The position numbers and the translations under genes were made by a program. The notes under the pieces are model-generated. The model did not search any database. It had not been told where the DNA came from and saw only the letters and a list, made by a program, of their open reading frames with translations. Shown here in pieces: positions 9,100 to 17,157 of a DNA stretch of 64,000 nt (its first letter is position 1; each line of letters begins with the position of its first letter). Where the stretch lies: contig DATGEL010000078.1 of the NCBI GenBank assembly GCA_035310145.1, forward strand, positions 1-64,000, given 5' to 3'. Source of the stretch: Dehalococcoidia bacterium (GTDB taxonomy: Bacteria; Chloroflexota; Dehalococcoidia; CAUJGQ01).

Positions 9100-10635
9100 A
9101 TGGCGCCTCGTGGAAATGCGCGTGCGGCTGGAGGAGCGGTGCCGGGCAGCTACGTGCTTTCGCTCGACCAGGGCACATCCTCCTCGCGCGCCCTGGTTGT
9201 CGATTCGCTGGGGTCGGTTGTCGCGGCCGTCGCGCGCGAGTTTCCGCAGATCTACCCGCGGCCCGGCTGGGTTGAGCACGATCCGGAGGCGATCTGGACC
9301 TCGCAGATCGAAGCCGCCCACGTCGCCATCGCCAGCGCCGGGATCAGCGTCGCCCAGATTGGGGCGATTGGCATCGCCAACCAGCGCGAGACGACGATCG
9401 TCTGGGAGCGAACCAGCGGCCGTCCACTGATGAACGCGATCGTCTGGCAGTGCCGCCGCACCGCCGATGCCTGTGCCGAGCTGCGCGCCGCCGGCGTCGA
9501 GCCGTTGCTGCGCGAGCGCACCGGCCTGCTGCTTGACGCTTACTTTTCCGGCACGAAGATCGCCTGGATTCTTGACAACGTTCCCGGCGCCCGGCGCCGC
9601 GCCGAGGCGGGCGAGTTGGCCTTCGGCACGGTCGACTCCTGGCTCCTGCACCGGTTAACGGGTGGGCGTGTGCACGCAACCGATCGCACCAACGCCTCGC
9701 GCACGCTGCTCTACAACCTGGCCGCCGACCGCTGGGACTCGGAGCTTTGCCGGCTGCTGCGCGTGCCCGAAGCGATGTTGCCGGAGGTGCGGCCATCGGC
9801 GGCATGGTTTGGCGAATCCGAGCCCTCGCTCTTCGGCCGCGCCCTGCCCATCGGCGGCATGGCCGGCGATCAGCAGGCCGCCCTCTTTGGGCAGGCGTGC
9901 AATGCCGCCGGCGCCACTAAGAACACCTACGGCACGGGCTGCTTCGTCTTGCAGTACACCGGCGGCGCCGTGCCCGCCCTCTCGCCCGGACTGATCGCTA
10001 CCGCCGCCGCGGGCGCGACGACGGCGCCCGCGTTCGCGCTGGAGGGCAGTATCTTCATCGCCGGCGCGGCCGTGCAGTGGCTGCGCGACGGCCTGGCCCT
10101 GATCAAATCGGCCGCGGAGATCGAAGCACTGGCGGCCAGCGTTGCTGACACGGGGGGCGTGCACTTTGTGCCGGCCTTCGTGGGGCTCGGCGCCCCGTAT
10201 TGGGACTCAAAGGCCCGCGGTCTGATTTCCGGCATCACGCGCGGCACCACGGCGGCCCACCTCGCCCGCGCCACGCTGGAGGCGATCGCCTTCCAAACCC
10301 GCGACGTGCTCGAGTTGTTCGAGCAGGGTCAACAGAGGCGGATTCCCGAGCTGCGCGTCGACGGCGGCGCCGCGGAGAACGACCTCCTGCTGCAGATTCA
10401 GGCGGATCTGCTCGGCCGACCGGTGGTGCGCCCCGTGGTGCGCGAGACGACGGCGCTCGGCGCGGCGTACCTCGCCGGCATCAGCGCCGGCATCTGGCGC
10501 GACGCCAGCGCCACCGCCGCGCTCTGGCGCGTCGACCGGCGCTTCGAGCCGCGAATTTCCGAGCCAGAGCGCGAGCGCCGCTACGCCGAATGGCAGGGCG
10601 CGGTCGCCCGCACCCGCGCCGCGGAATCCGCTTGA
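9100..10635 (+). CDS. glpK: Glycerol kinase
   Basis: Phosphorylates glycerol to sn-glycerol 3-phosphate in the cytoplasm. The 511-residue protein belongs to the FGGY kinases: N-terminal ATP-binding motif SLDQGTSSSRALV, the glycerol-contacting WVEHDP and IANQRETT segments, TVDSWLLHRLTGG, and the C-terminal GGMAGDQQAA, NTYGTGCF and VDGGAAEND motifs. ATG 9100 is chosen over an in-frame GTG at 9085, because the -10 box overlaps the latter. The stop overlaps the glpD start (TGATG), so both are made from one transcript and the product feeds directly into GlpD. Confidence 0.96.
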   Translation: MAPRGNARAAGGAVPGSYVLSLDQGTSSSRALVVDSLGSVVAAVAREFPQIYPRPGWVEHDPEAIWTSQIEAAHVAIASAGISVAQIGAIGIANQRETTIVWERTSGRPLMNAIVWQCRRTADACAELRAAGVEPLLRERTGLLLDAYFSGTKIAWILDNVPGARRRAEAGELAFGTVDSWLLHRLTGGRVHATDRTNASRTLLYNLAADRWDSELCRLLRVPEAMLPEVRPSAAWFGESEPSLFGRALPIGGMAGDQQAALFGQACNAAGATKNTYGTGCFVLQYTGGAVPALSPGLIATAAAGATTAPAFALEGSIFIAGAAVQWLRDGLALIKSAAEIEALAASVADTGGVHFVPAFVGLGAPYWDSKARGLISGITRGTTAAHLARATLEAIAFQTRDVLELFEQGQQRRIPELRVDGGAAENDLLLQIQADLLGRPVVRPVVRETTALGAAYLAGISAGIWRDASATAALWRVDRRFEPRISEPERERRYAEWQGAVARTRAAESA

Positions 10636-12332
10636 TGCTATCGACTGCCGCCGCTGGACAGCCGGTGTATCCGCTCGGCTCCCGCGCCGGCCTGACCGGC
10701 GGCGCCCGCCGCTTCGATCTGGCGGTGATCGGCGGCGGCATCAACGGGGCGGGCATCGCCCGCGCGGCGGCGCTCGCCGGCCTCAGCGTGTGCCTGCTGG
10801 AGAAGTACGACTTTGGTTGGGGCACAACCTGGCGCTCGACCAAGCTGATCCACGGCGGCCTGCGCTACCTCGAACACGCCGAGTTCGGTCTCGTCTTCGA
10901 ATCGCTGCGCGATCAGGCGTTATTGCTGCGCGACTATCCGGAGATGGTGCGGCCGCTGTCGCTGCTGTTGCCGGTCTACCGCGGCGCCAGGCACGGCGCG
11001 GCCGCGATCGGCCTCGGCCTCGTGCTCTACGACCTGCTGGCGCGCGGGCGGCAGCTCCCTGGTCACCACCGCTTCAACGCGCGTACTGCCGTCAGCCTGG
11101 AACCGGGCCTCCGTGCCGAAGGGCTGCGCGCCGTTTTCCAGTACTCAGACTCGCAGGTCGCCTACCCGGAGCGGCTGTGCATCCAGACCCTGATCGAAGC
11201 CGCGTCTGCCGGGGCGATCTGCCTCAACCGCGCGGAGGTGCGCGCGGTGCTGCGTGTCGGCGATCGTGCCGCCGGCGTGCGCGTCCACGACGCGCTGCTT
11301 CACCGCGACTTCGAGATCCAGAGCCGCGTCGTCGTCAACGCCGCGGGACCCTGGATTGACCACCTGCTCGGTACGCTCGACCGCCCGCCGCGGCGCCAGC
11401 TCGGCGGCACGCGCGGAGCGCACCTGGTTGTGGACTACGACGGCCAGGGACCGACGCACGCCCTCTACGCCGAGGCGCGCTCCGATCGCCGCCCCTTCTT
11501 CATCATCCCGTGGCGCGGTCGGCACCTGATCGGTACTACGGACACGCGCTTCGACGGCGCGCCCGAGACGGCCCGCGCCACGCGCGCCGATGTCGAGTAT
11601 CTCCTGAGCGAGGCCAACGCGCTGCTGCCGCGCACGCCCATCGGCATCGACGCCGTGCAGTACGCCTACGCCGGCGTACGTCCGCTGCCGGCAAGCGACG
11701 GCGTCGCCGAAGGAGCGATTACCCGCCGCCATTTGATCCGCGAGCACGGCGAAGCCGGCTATCGCGGCCTCTTCTCGGTCATCGGCGGCAAGCTCAGCAC
11801 CTACCGCAGCCTCGCGGACGATGTCTTGCGACGCATCGCGCGTTGCGCGCAGCCGCCCGCGCCGCCGGCTCCGACGCACGGTGCGAATTACCGTGCCGGC
11901 GGCGACGCAGCAGCGTGGGAAGCGACGCGTTGGCTGCTCGACCTGGTCGGACCGGCGACCGGCGATCACCTGCGCTCGCTGTACGGTCCGCGGCTGCCGC
12001 GACTGGCGCGGCTGGTCTCGGCCGAGCCGCGTATGCTGAAGCCGCTCTGCCCGCACGGCCCGGACATCCTCGGCCAGGCCTTGCTCGCCGCGAGGGAGGA
12101 AGGAGCTCAAAGTGTCGCCGATGTGCTGTTGCGCCGCGTGGGCGCCGGCTGGAACGCCTGCCTGGGCCGCGATGGTGTGGCGCCCGTCGCGGCGCTTCTC
12201 GCGGCGGAGTTGAAGTGGACACCCAGGCGGGCGGACCAGGCTGCCGGCGAGTACATCGCCGAGGCACGCGCGACCTTCCTGACGCCCGGCGGCAATCCAC
12301 CTGCCCCATCTGCCCCGCCTGAAGCCGGCTAA
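10635..12332 (+). CDS. glpD: Aerobic glycerol-3-phosphate dehydrogenase, FAD-dependent
   Basis: Oxidises glycerol 3-phosphate to dihydroxyacetone phosphate at the membrane, passing electrons to quinone. The 565-residue protein has the N-terminal FAD-binding motif VIGGGINGAGIA (about 32-43), the family signature TTWRSTKLIHGGLRYLE, the substrate-domain IGTTDTRFDG segment, and a C-terminal helical DAO_C domain. It overlaps glpK by one base. No glpF facilitator or glp regulator is seen in the window. Confidence 0.95.
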   Translation: MLSTAAAGQPVYPLGSRAGLTGGARRFDLAVIGGGINGAGIARAAALAGLSVCLLEKYDFGWGTTWRSTKLIHGGLRYLEHAEFGLVFESLRDQALLLRDYPEMVRPLSLLLPVYRGARHGAAAIGLGLVLYDLLARGRQLPGHHRFNARTAVSLEPGLRAEGLRAVFQYSDSQVAYPERLCIQTLIEAASAGAICLNRAEVRAVLRVGDRAAGVRVHDALLHRDFEIQSRVVVNAAGPWIDHLLGTLDRPPRRQLGGTRGAHLVVDYDGQGPTHALYAEARSDRRPFFIIPWRGRHLIGTTDTRFDGAPETARATRADVEYLLSEANALLPRTPIGIDAVQYAYAGVRPLPASDGVAEGAITRRHLIREHGEAGYRGLFSVIGGKLSTYRSLADDVLRRIARCAQPPAPPAPTHGANYRAGGDAAAWEATRWLLDLVGPATGDHLRSLYGPRLPRLARLVSAEPRMLKPLCPHGPDILGQALLAAREEGAQSVADVLLRRVGAGWNACLGRDGVAPVAALLAAELKWTPRRADQAAGEYIAEARATFLTPGGNPPAPSAPPEAG

Positions 12333-12402
12333 CACCGGACGGTTTGTGCTTTGCTCAGGGTATCTTGCACCGATCTTATGACGCGCGCTGTACGTGGCTC
12401 GG

Positions 12403-12430
12403 TTGACTTTACCGCCGCTCGCGCTACGAT
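12403..12430 (+). promoter_or_regulatory. Predicted sigma-70 promoter for the bactofilin genes
   Basis: TTGACT (12403-12408) and TACGAT (12425-12430) are separated by 16 bp and lie about 40 bases upstream of the GTG at 12471, leaving a short leader with a GGAGGG ribosome binding site at 12460-12465. Confidence 0.55.
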
Positions 12431-12470
12431 CCAAAGAATTGAGCGGTGCGGGCGGCCCCGGAGGGATGTG

Positions 12471-13262
12471 GTGTTCAGAAAACGTAAGGACGGCGGCGAC
12501 CAGGGCTACGACCGCATCTCGAGGCTTGTCGAAGAGCGCCAACGCGAACTCGCTGAAGGCTCCAGCGAGGGCGAAGATCTCGAAGAGGACACGATCATCC
12601 TGCACGGCTCCGGCACACAGCCTTCGGCGGCGCCCGCCGAGGAAGAGCGGCCGGTCAGTCTTTTCAACGTTCGCGGTGGTACGCGGCCGGAGCCTGGCAC
12701 GGCTGACTCGGCGCCCGCCGCCTCGGCGGCGCAGCACGCCGAGCCTGCCAGCTCCGCGCCGCTGATCGTCGAATCCGCGGAACGCGATCGCGAACCCGAA
12801 CCGCCGACCTCGGAGCGCGAGCCGGCGCCGGACGAGGACGCGACCTTTCCGCTCTCTGCTGCCGGCTGGCAGCACGAACGCGCCGGCGCCGAGCTGTCGC
12901 CGATGGCCGTGCCCGATGTGCGGCCGTCCGGCGGAGAGGGTACGCTCGTGGCCGCGAACGCGGTCTGGGAGGGCAAGCTGCGCTCCGCCGGAGATGTGCG
13001 GGTGGAAGGCATCGTCGAAGGCGAGATCGACACCGCCGCGACGCTCGTCGTCGCGCCTGGGGCGCGGGTGCAGGGCACCATTCACGCGCGAGATGTAATG
13101 ATCGCCGGCGAGGTCGAGGGCGATGTGATGTGCGAGCAGCGCCTGGAGGTGCTGCCCGGCGGCAGTGCGCGCGGCGAGATCAACAGCGGCACGCTGGTCG
13201 TGGACGAAGGCGCCTACATCGACAGCCGCTTCCAGATGCGACGCGAGGCAGAGGTACGCTGA
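12471..13262 (+). CDS. Bactofilin-domain protein with long acidic N-terminal extension
   Basis: Bactofilins are bacterial beta-helical cytoskeletal polymers. The 263-residue protein begins with a basic FRKRK stretch and a charged helix (RLVEERQRELAEG), continues with about 140 low-complexity, acidic, Pro/Ala-rich residues, and ends in a bactofilin (DUF583) domain at about 160-255 with repeated short beta strands (AVWEGKLRSAGDVRVEG, EGEIDTAATLVV, ARVQGTIHARDV, EVEGDVMCEQRLEV). GTG 12471 is favoured by a GGAGGG seven bases upstream. The second bactofilin follows 116 bp downstream, so the two may copolymerise; the basic start may contact the membrane. Confidence 0.8.
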   Translation: MFRKRKDGGDQGYDRISRLVEERQRELAEGSSEGEDLEEDTIILHGSGTQPSAAPAEEERPVSLFNVRGGTRPEPGTADSAPAASAAQHAEPASSAPLIVESAERDREPEPPTSEREPAPDEDATFPLSAAGWQHERAGAELSPMAVPDVRPSGGEGTLVAANAVWEGKLRSAGDVRVEGIVEGEIDTAATLVVAPGARVQGTIHARDVMIAGEVEGDVMCEQRLEVLPGGSARGEINSGTLVVDEGAYIDSRFQMRREAEVR

Positions 13263-13375
13263 TGGGGTGCGGGGGCGTGAGCCGGATTCGCTTCTGGTCG
13301 GCGGCGGCGCGGTCGGCGGGCGCCGTCCGAGCGTACCGTTGCGGCTTCCTCGCCGGCCGGAGCGGAAGGAGCTGA
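13262..13375 (+). CDS. Possible short ORF between the bactofilin genes
   Basis: A 37-codon frame starts on an ATG overlapping the upstream stop (TGATG at 13260-13264) and ends five bases before the second bactofilin start. The peptide is Arg/Ala/Gly-rich with no recognisable domain. It may only serve to couple translation of the two bactofilins or may be chance in high-GC DNA. Confidence 0.2.
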   Translation: MGCGGVSRIRFWSAAARSAGAVRAYRCGFLAGRSGRS

Positions 13376-13378
13376 ATC

Positions 13379-13840
13379 ATGGCCTCTGACCGGGGCGCCG
13401 CGTCGCGGCAGACACGCACCACCGGCAGCTTGATCGACCGCGATTCGCAGTTTAACGGCGTCTTTCGCAGCTCGGGCAACGTCACGGTCGTGGGCGAGTT
13501 CGAAGGCGAGATGCACTGCGACGGCACGATCACGATCGCTGATGGCTCCCTGGTGAACGGCACGCTCACCGCCGCCACCATTTCAGTGGCCGGACGGCTC
13601 TCAGGCGAGGTTCGCTGTCACGGGCGGTTCGAGATCCTTGCCAGCGGCCGAGTGAGCGCCCGCGTGGTTTCCGGCGCAATCATCGTGCGCGAGGGCGCCT
13701 TCTACGAAGGCGAGATGCGCATGCAGGACGCCGCCAGCGCCGCCGAGGCAGCGCCGGCGGCCGATGCGCCCGCACCGGCCGCGCACGGGCGCAACGGCCG
13801 CCCCACCGCGGCCGCCGAACACGCCGCCGAAAACGCTTGA
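13379..13840 (+). CDS. Bactofilin (polymer-forming cytoskeletal protein)
   Basis: A 153-residue bactofilin consisting almost only of the core beta-helix (about residues 15-118) with repeating strands such as DSQFNGVFRSSGNVTVVG, EGEMHCDGTITIADG, NGTLTAATISVAG and GEVRCHGRFEILASG, then a short Ala/Pro-rich tail. A strong AAGGAG lies nine bases before the ATG. It is downstream of the longer bactofilin on the same strand and is likely co-transcribed with it. A role in cell shape or in positioning other proteins is inferred from the family. Confidence 0.9.
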   Translation: MASDRGAASRQTRTTGSLIDRDSQFNGVFRSSGNVTVVGEFEGEMHCDGTITIADGSLVNGTLTAATISVAGRLSGEVRCHGRFEILASGRVSARVVSGAIIVREGAFYEGEMRMQDAASAAEAAPAADAPAPAAHGRNGRPTAAAEHAAENA

Positions 13841-13877
13841 ACTGTCGCCGAGGCGCCCGCAATCCGGCCGGGCAGAT

Positions 13878-14273
13878 TCAGCGCGGCGTCAGTTTCAGTT
13901 CGGCCGTTTCGACGCCGATGCTCAACTCTGCCTCGGCCGTCTCCCAGGGTAGCCCGTTCTCCACCTCTGGATTGCGCACAAAACGGCAATGCGCCGTCGT
14001 GATCGCGGCGCCCGTCGTCTCGTCAACTACCTCGTGGAAGTCGCCGCCGGCGATGTCCGCGTCCCACGTCGCTCCCGCCAGCTCGAGCGAGAGGTCGCCC
14101 TCGCGCAACGCTTCGCCCTGCTCGCGCGGCAGGGTCAGAGTCAACGAAAAGGACCAGGCGCCGGCGCCCGCCTCGTCCGCACCTGCAATCGTGTAGGCTC
14201 GCGTGCCGTTGAGGAAGCTCTGCCGCTCGACGACGTCGCCGTCGAACACGTAATCGTTCATCTTCCCGGTCAC
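13878..14273 (-). CDS. Conserved-looking protein of unknown function
   Basis: 131 residues, not recognised. It has no signal peptide or membrane segment; alternating hydrophobic and polar residues and repeated acidic turns suggest an all-beta fold. The start may be the ATG at 14273 or the in-frame ATG at 14261 (MNDYVFDGD). It sits between the bactofilins (convergent) and a flavin reductase gene on the same strand that ends 52 bp upstream of it, so it could share that transcript. Confidence 0.5.
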   Translation of the reverse strand: MTGKMNDYVFDGDVVERQSFLNGTRAYTIAGADEAGAGAWSFSLTLTLPREQGEALREGDLSLELAGATWDADIAGGDFHEVVDETTGAAITTAHCRFVRNPEVENGLPWETAEAELSIGVETAELKLTPR

Positions 14274-14325
14274 AGCTCAGGGGCCACGAACTGGCAGGCG
14301 CTCGCCACGGGGCCAGACCGCCGCA

Positions 14326-14835
14326 TCAATACTCCAGGTCCCGCACGGCGCGGTAGCCGCGGTTGAAGTAGACCAGCGGCATAGCGCTTTCGTCCGAGCC
14401 CGCTGCCCGCACTTCGCCGACGACGATGCTGTGGTCACCGCCGTCGTAGATCTTGTGCACCGTGCAGTCCAGGTACGCAAGGCAGGGCGAGAAGATCGGA
14501 CTGCCGGTCGGACCGTCGAACGTAGCCACGCCGTCGATCCGTTCCGCCGGCTCCCGGCCAGAGCGCGAGAACGCCTCACCCAGCGCCCGCTGATCGTCGC
14601 GTAGGACGTTCACGGCGAAGGCACCCCCCTCGTCCAGCAGCTCGTGCAGCCGGGCGTTACGCGCGATGCAGACGATGATCAGCAGTGGATCGACCGAAAG
14701 CGACGAGAACGAACTCGCGGTCATGCAGTAGACCAGGCCTTCGGTGCGCGTGGTGACGACGGTGACGCCGGAGGCCCACAGCCCGAGGGCGCGCTTAAAC
14801 TGCGCGAGATCGACCGTCTGTACGCTCTCGGTCAC
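14326..14835 (-). CDS. Flavin reductase-like domain protein
   Basis: A 169-residue protein of the HpaC/HsaB type, which reduces free FMN or FAD with NAD(P)H for a partner oxygenase, or binds flavin in other roles. Seen: FKRALGLWASGVTVVTT, the flavin-contacting MTASSFSSLSVDPLLII, RNARLHELLDEGGAFAVNVL, and a C-terminal GDHSIVVGEV strand. The start is a GTG with AGGAGG upstream. A -10-like TATACT is found at 14903..14898. No oxygenase lies next to it. Confidence 0.85.
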   Translation of the reverse strand: MTESVQTVDLAQFKRALGLWASGVTVVTTRTEGLVYCMTASSFSSLSVDPLLIIVCIARNARLHELLDEGGAFAVNVLRDDQRALGEAFSRSGREPAERIDGVATFDGPTGSPIFSPCLAYLDCTVHKIYDGGDHSIVVGEVRAAGSDESAMPLVYFNRGYRAVRDLEY

Positions 14836-14983
14836 CGTGTACCCTCCTGGCGCGGCTCGTCCCCGCAGGCGTGCCCGGGCAGGGCCACGTTGGCGTCAGT
14901 ATAGGCGACTTACCGGGCCGCGGGAACCGCGAACAGGGCCGAACGCAGGCCGGCGCCGGCACGCGCCGCATCGTGTCCGCCGT

Positions 14984-15012
14984 TTGCCCCGTCCCCGGCG
15001 GTCGGCTACACT
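14984..15012 (+). promoter_or_regulatory. Predicted promoter for the PEP-synthase-like gene
   Basis: TTGCCC (14984-14989) and TACACT (15007-15012) are 17 bp apart. The expected start near 15019 leaves a leader of about 40 bases that contains the GGAGGGG ribosome binding site at 15047-15053. Confidence 0.45.
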
Positions 15013-15058
15013 GCCAACCGTCCAGGCACCAGGGCGAATCGCGCCGGGAGGGGATTCG

Positions 15059-16030
15059 TTGGAGTCGGTCATCCACTGGCTGCACGACTGTCCCGATCCG
15101 TCGGGCGCCGGCGTAGGCGGTAAGGGCGCGAGCCTGGCGCGGCTCAGCGCCGCCGGCTTTCCCGTGCCTCCCGGCTTCGTGATCGGCGCCGCCGCCTACC
15201 GCGCCTGGATCGAGCACAACGCCCTGCAGCCGCGGATCGAAACGCTGGTGGCCACCCCCGACCTGCGCCTGCCCAGGGTCGCGCGCGCGGCCTGCGTGCC
15301 GCTGCTCGAAGCGGTCGCGGACGCGACCCTGCCCCCGGAGCTGGTCGAGGCCGCCGGTGCCGCCTACGCCCGTCTGCGCGAGCAACGCGGTGCTGCGCTG
15401 GTCGTCGCCGTCCGCTCATCGGCCCTCTCCGAAGACGGCGCCGCCTCGTCCTCCGCGGGCTTGTATGAGACATTTCTGAACCTGCGCGATGAGCAAAGCA
15501 TGCTCGAGGGCGTAGCGAACTGCTACCGCTCGCTCTGGGCGCAACGGGCCGTGCAGTATCGCGCCTTCAAGCAGATCGACTCGGCGCACGAGGCGATGGG
15601 TGTGGTCGTCATGGAGATGGTACCGGCGCGCGTATCCGGCGTGGCCTTTACCGTCAACCCGGTGACCCGCGATGCCGGCGAAATCATGATCAACGCCAGT
15701 TGGGGGCTGGGCGAAGCGATCGTCTCCGGCAGAGTCACGCCGGATGCGTACATCGTGCGCAAGCACGACCTGGCGATCACGGGCCGTGAGATCTTCGATA
15801 AGGAGATCATGGTGCTCGCAGACCCAGCCGGGCAGTCTGGCACCGTCAGCGTAGCGCCTCCGGCGGCGAAACGCCTGTCCAGCGCCCTCAGCGATGCCGA
15901 ACTCGAACGGCTCGCACGTCTCTGCCTGCGTGTCGAGCAGCACTATGGAGGCCCTCAGGACGTGGAATGGGCCTTTGACGACCAGCAGCTGTTCTTGCTG
16001 CAGTCGCGCCCGGTCACCGGCCTGGGATGA
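15059..16030 (+). CDS. Stand-alone PEP synthase/PPDK ATP-binding domain protein
   Basis: A 323-residue protein equal to only the N-terminal nucleotide-binding part of phosphoenolpyruvate synthase, pyruvate phosphate dikinase or rifampicin phosphotransferase. Seen in order: GGKGASLARLSAAGFPVPPGF, VAVRSSALSEDGAASSSAG, MEMVPARVSGVAFTVNPVT, NASWGLGEAIVSGRVTPD, and the terminal PQDVEWAFDDQQLFLLQSRP. The swivelling phosphohistidine domain and the PEP-binding barrel are absent, and the natural stop follows the ATP-binding domain. The TTG start is supported by GGAGGGG five bases upstream. The stop overlaps the next gene (ATGA). Substrate unknown. Confidence 0.75.
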   Translation: MESVIHWLHDCPDPSGAGVGGKGASLARLSAAGFPVPPGFVIGAAAYRAWIEHNALQPRIETLVATPDLRLPRVARAACVPLLEAVADATLPPELVEAAGAAYARLREQRGAALVVAVRSSALSEDGAASSSAGLYETFLNLRDEQSMLEGVANCYRSLWAQRAVQYRAFKQIDSAHEAMGVVVMEMVPARVSGVAFTVNPVTRDAGEIMINASWGLGEAIVSGRVTPDAYIVRKHDLAITGREIFDKEIMVLADPAGQSGTVSVAPPAAKRLSSALSDAELERLARLCLRVEQHYGGPQDVEWAFDDQQLFLLQSRPVTGLG

Positions 16031-16593
16031 GCCGGCGCGGGCCTGGCGCCGCATACGTCGAGCCTCTGTGCGCGCCGGGCAGCGTGATCTACGTCTCGCG
16101 CACCGAGACGCCGTTCGGCCTCCTCTACCTCGCCTCCACGGACCGTCGCCTGATCGCCAGCGCCGGCCCCGACTGGGCCCGCACCTCGGCGCTTGCCTGG
16201 GGCGCGCTGCACTGGCCCGCCCAGGCGCTTGAGCCGGCCGGCGCGCTGCATCGACCCTTCCACAGGCAGGTCGCGGCCTACTTCCTCGGCAGGCTGCGCC
16301 GCTTCGAGCTCGAGCTGGCGCTCGACGGCGACACGCTGGTCGCCCGCGGCTGGCGCGCCGCGCTGGAGATTCCCTTCGCCTGCACGCTCACCTACGGCGA
16401 GCTGGCGCTTGATGCCGGCGCGCCGGGCGCCGCGCGGGCGATGGGCCGCTCAATGTCGCTCTGTCCGCTGCCGCTGTTTGTACCCTGCCACCGCGTGGTC
16501 GGCGCGGGCGGCAAGCCGTGCGGCAACCGCGAATCCTGGCAAAAGCGCGAGTCCCTGCTCGCCTTTGAGCGTGGCTGTAGCGCAGCTACCTGA
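16027..16593 (+). CDS. ogt: Methylated-DNA-protein-cysteine S-methyltransferase
   Basis: Suicide repair protein that removes alkyl groups from O6-alkylguanine. The 188-residue protein has an N-terminal RNase H-like domain and the C-terminal alkyltransferase domain with TYGELA at 122-127, an arginine-finger region (AARAMGRSMS), and the active site PCHRVVG at 153-159 (nucleophile Cys154). The asparagine that normally precedes the active site in NPxxxxxPCHRV is Cys146 here. It overlaps the PEP-synthase-like gene by four bases. Confidence 0.9.
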   Translation: MSRRGPGAAYVEPLCAPGSVIYVSRTETPFGLLYLASTDRRLIASAGPDWARTSALAWGALHWPAQALEPAGALHRPFHRQVAAYFLGRLRRFELELALDGDTLVARGWRAALEIPFACTLTYGELALDAGAPGAARAMGRSMSLCPLPLFVPCHRVVGAGGKPCGNRESWQKRESLLAFERGCSAAT

Positions 16594-16668
16594 TCATGAT
16601 TCCGCGTTATGCCATACTGTCCGATGCGGATTCGGGCGCACACATCGGCGGTGGGGTGGCAAAGCGGC

Positions 16669-17142
16669 ATGGAACGAACGATCGACGAGCTGGACGAGCG
16701 CATCATCGAGGAGCTCCGCCATGACGGACGGCGCAGCCACGCCGAGCTCGCGCGCCGTCTCGGCGTCGCCGAGAGCACCGTGCGCAACCGCGTCTCCCGC
16801 CTGCTCAGCGACGGCTACATGCAGGTCGTGGCGCTCACCAACCTCGGCAGCCTCGGCTACAACGTCGAGGTGCTGATCAACGTCGAAGTGCAGGCCGGCG
16901 CCTTGACGCAGGTCGCCGAGGCGCTGGCGCAGATGGAGGAAGTGCGCTACGTGGGCCTCACCACCGGCACCTTCGACATGATGATCGGCGCCTCGTTCCA
17001 CAACACCGACGAGCTGTTCGCCTTCATCTCCGAGAAGCTGAACAAGACGCCCGGCATCTGGCGCACACAGACCTCGCACGTGCTCAAGGTTTGGAAACGC
17101 AACTTCGACTGGTCCGTGCTCAGCCCCGGCCCGACGGCGTAG
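16669..17142 (+). CDS. Lrp/AsnC-family transcriptional regulator
   Basis: Amino-acid- or metabolite-responsive DNA-binding protein of 157 residues. The N-terminal winged helix (about 5-60: IDELDERIIEELRHDGRRSHAELARRLGV and STVRNRVSRLLSDGYM) is followed by an AsnC ligand-binding domain of RAM type (about 70-145: VEVLINVEVQAGALTQVAE, EEVRYVGLTTGTFDMM). ATG 16669 fits the family start; a longer in-frame start at 16609 adds unrelated residues. It stands between ogt (76 bp upstream) and a convergent gene; its target is unknown. Confidence 0.9.
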   Translation: MERTIDELDERIIEELRHDGRRSHAELARRLGVAESTVRNRVSRLLSDGYMQVVALTNLGSLGYNVEVLINVEVQAGALTQVAEALAQMEEVRYVGLTTGTFDMMIGASFHNTDELFAFISEKLNKTPGIWRTQTSHVLKVWKRNFDWSVLSPGPTA

Positions 17143-17157
17143 CCGGGTCCGCGGGGC

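Noticed and set aside
12310-12360. Possible terminator after glpD (CCGG-containing palindrome followed by TTTGTGCTTTG)
   Set aside because: The stem is only about four pairs and the T content is too low for a Rho-independent terminator.
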